A DNA stretch of 6,600 nucleotides from an uncultured Acidimicrobium sp. (GTDB lineage Bacteria; Actinomycetota; Acidimicrobiia; Acidimicrobiales; Ilumatobacteraceae), in assembly GCA_903853285.1 (NCBI GenBank), contig CAINTF010000233.1, positions 1 through 6,600 of the forward strand. The letters run 5' to 3'. Below the pieces are notes generated by a model. That model was not told the origin of the DNA. It searched no databases and saw nothing but the letters and a program-made list of their open reading frames with translations. The first letter of the stretch is position 1; every line of letters begins with the position of its first letter. This document shows, in pieces, positions 6,523-6,600 of this stretch. Position numbers and translations under genes: made by a program.

Positions 6523-6600
6523 ATGCCATCAGCATCAGCAAAGAAGAAGGCCCTAGTTAAAAAGACCAAGGCCAAGAAGTCGGCGGACGCGAAAAAGAAA
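6523..6600 (+). CDS. Start of a lysine/alanine-rich protein, possibly a TraR/DksA-type zinc-finger protein (3'-truncated)
   Basis: Only 26 codons are visible, opening MPSASAKKKALVKK and continuing Lys/Ala-rich with no hydrophobic segment, so this is a basic, disordered, histone H1-like tail. The ATG at 6523 follows GAGAGGGAA (6512-6520), a fair ribosome binding site, and begins 23 bp after the ileS stop, so it is probably co-transcribed with ileS. In Streptomyces the gene after ileS encodes a DksA/TraR-like protein with a similar lysine-rich N-terminus, followed by lspA; that is the best guess here. No zinc-finger residue lies within the window, so a ribosomal, histone-like or other basic protein is not excluded. 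Confidence 0.7.
   Translation, partial: MPSASAKKKALVKKTKAKKSADAKKK

Overview
The window carries the tail of a bacterial division-and-cell-wall (dcw) cluster running into ileS, with every gene on the + strand. The order is ftsQ (3' part), ftsZ, yggS/ylmE, sepF/ylmF, yggT/ylmG, ileS, then the first 26 codons of a lysine-rich protein. Several things point to an actinobacterium. ftsQ is followed directly by ftsZ with no ftsA. FtsZ has the GEGGGTGTG form of the tubulin signature, as I recall it from mycobacterial FtsZ, and an FDVPDFLK tail. SepF has a long charged linker. IleRS is the long HYGH type. Base composition is roughly balanced rather than high-GC, and the genes are tightly packed. That would suit a compact-genome lineage such as an aquatic Acidimicrobiia member, but this placement is inference.

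Layout. Positions 2-619 are ftsQ, cut at its 5' end. Positions 620-724 form the only sizeable gap (105 bp), which ends in a textbook Shine-Dalgarno for ftsZ (725-1825). A 38-bp gap with a small hairpin and a ten-codon mini-ORF leads to yggS (GTG, 1864-2535). A 23-bp gap leads to sepF (about 2559-3113), and yggT (about 3106-3357) overlaps the sepF end. Positions 3358-3400 hold a hairpin arm and a TACAAT -10 element placed so that ileS (GTG, 3401-6499) is probably read from a leaderless mRNA. A 23-bp gap leads to the lysine-rich ORF that runs off the window at 6600. No stretch over 300 bases lacks a gene.

How the genes work together. FtsZ forms the cytokinetic ring. SepF, with its N-terminal amphipathic helix and FtsZ-binding core, probably replaces FtsA as membrane anchor. 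FtsQ links the ring to the septal peptidoglycan synthesis complex on the outer side of the membrane. YggT is a small membrane protein that travels with sepF, and YggS is a pyridoxal-phosphate homeostasis protein. IleRS charges tRNA-Ile. The order is a shortened form of the Bacillus subtilis ylmD-ylmE-ylmF-ylmG-ylmH-divIVA-ileS arrangement: pgeF/ylmD, ylmH and divIVA are missing.

I found no undescribed system, mobile element, CRISPR array, tRNA or rRNA. The observations worth a second look concern expression signals (leaderless starts, the yggS mini-ORF and hairpin, no room for a T-box before ileS) and the lost genes.
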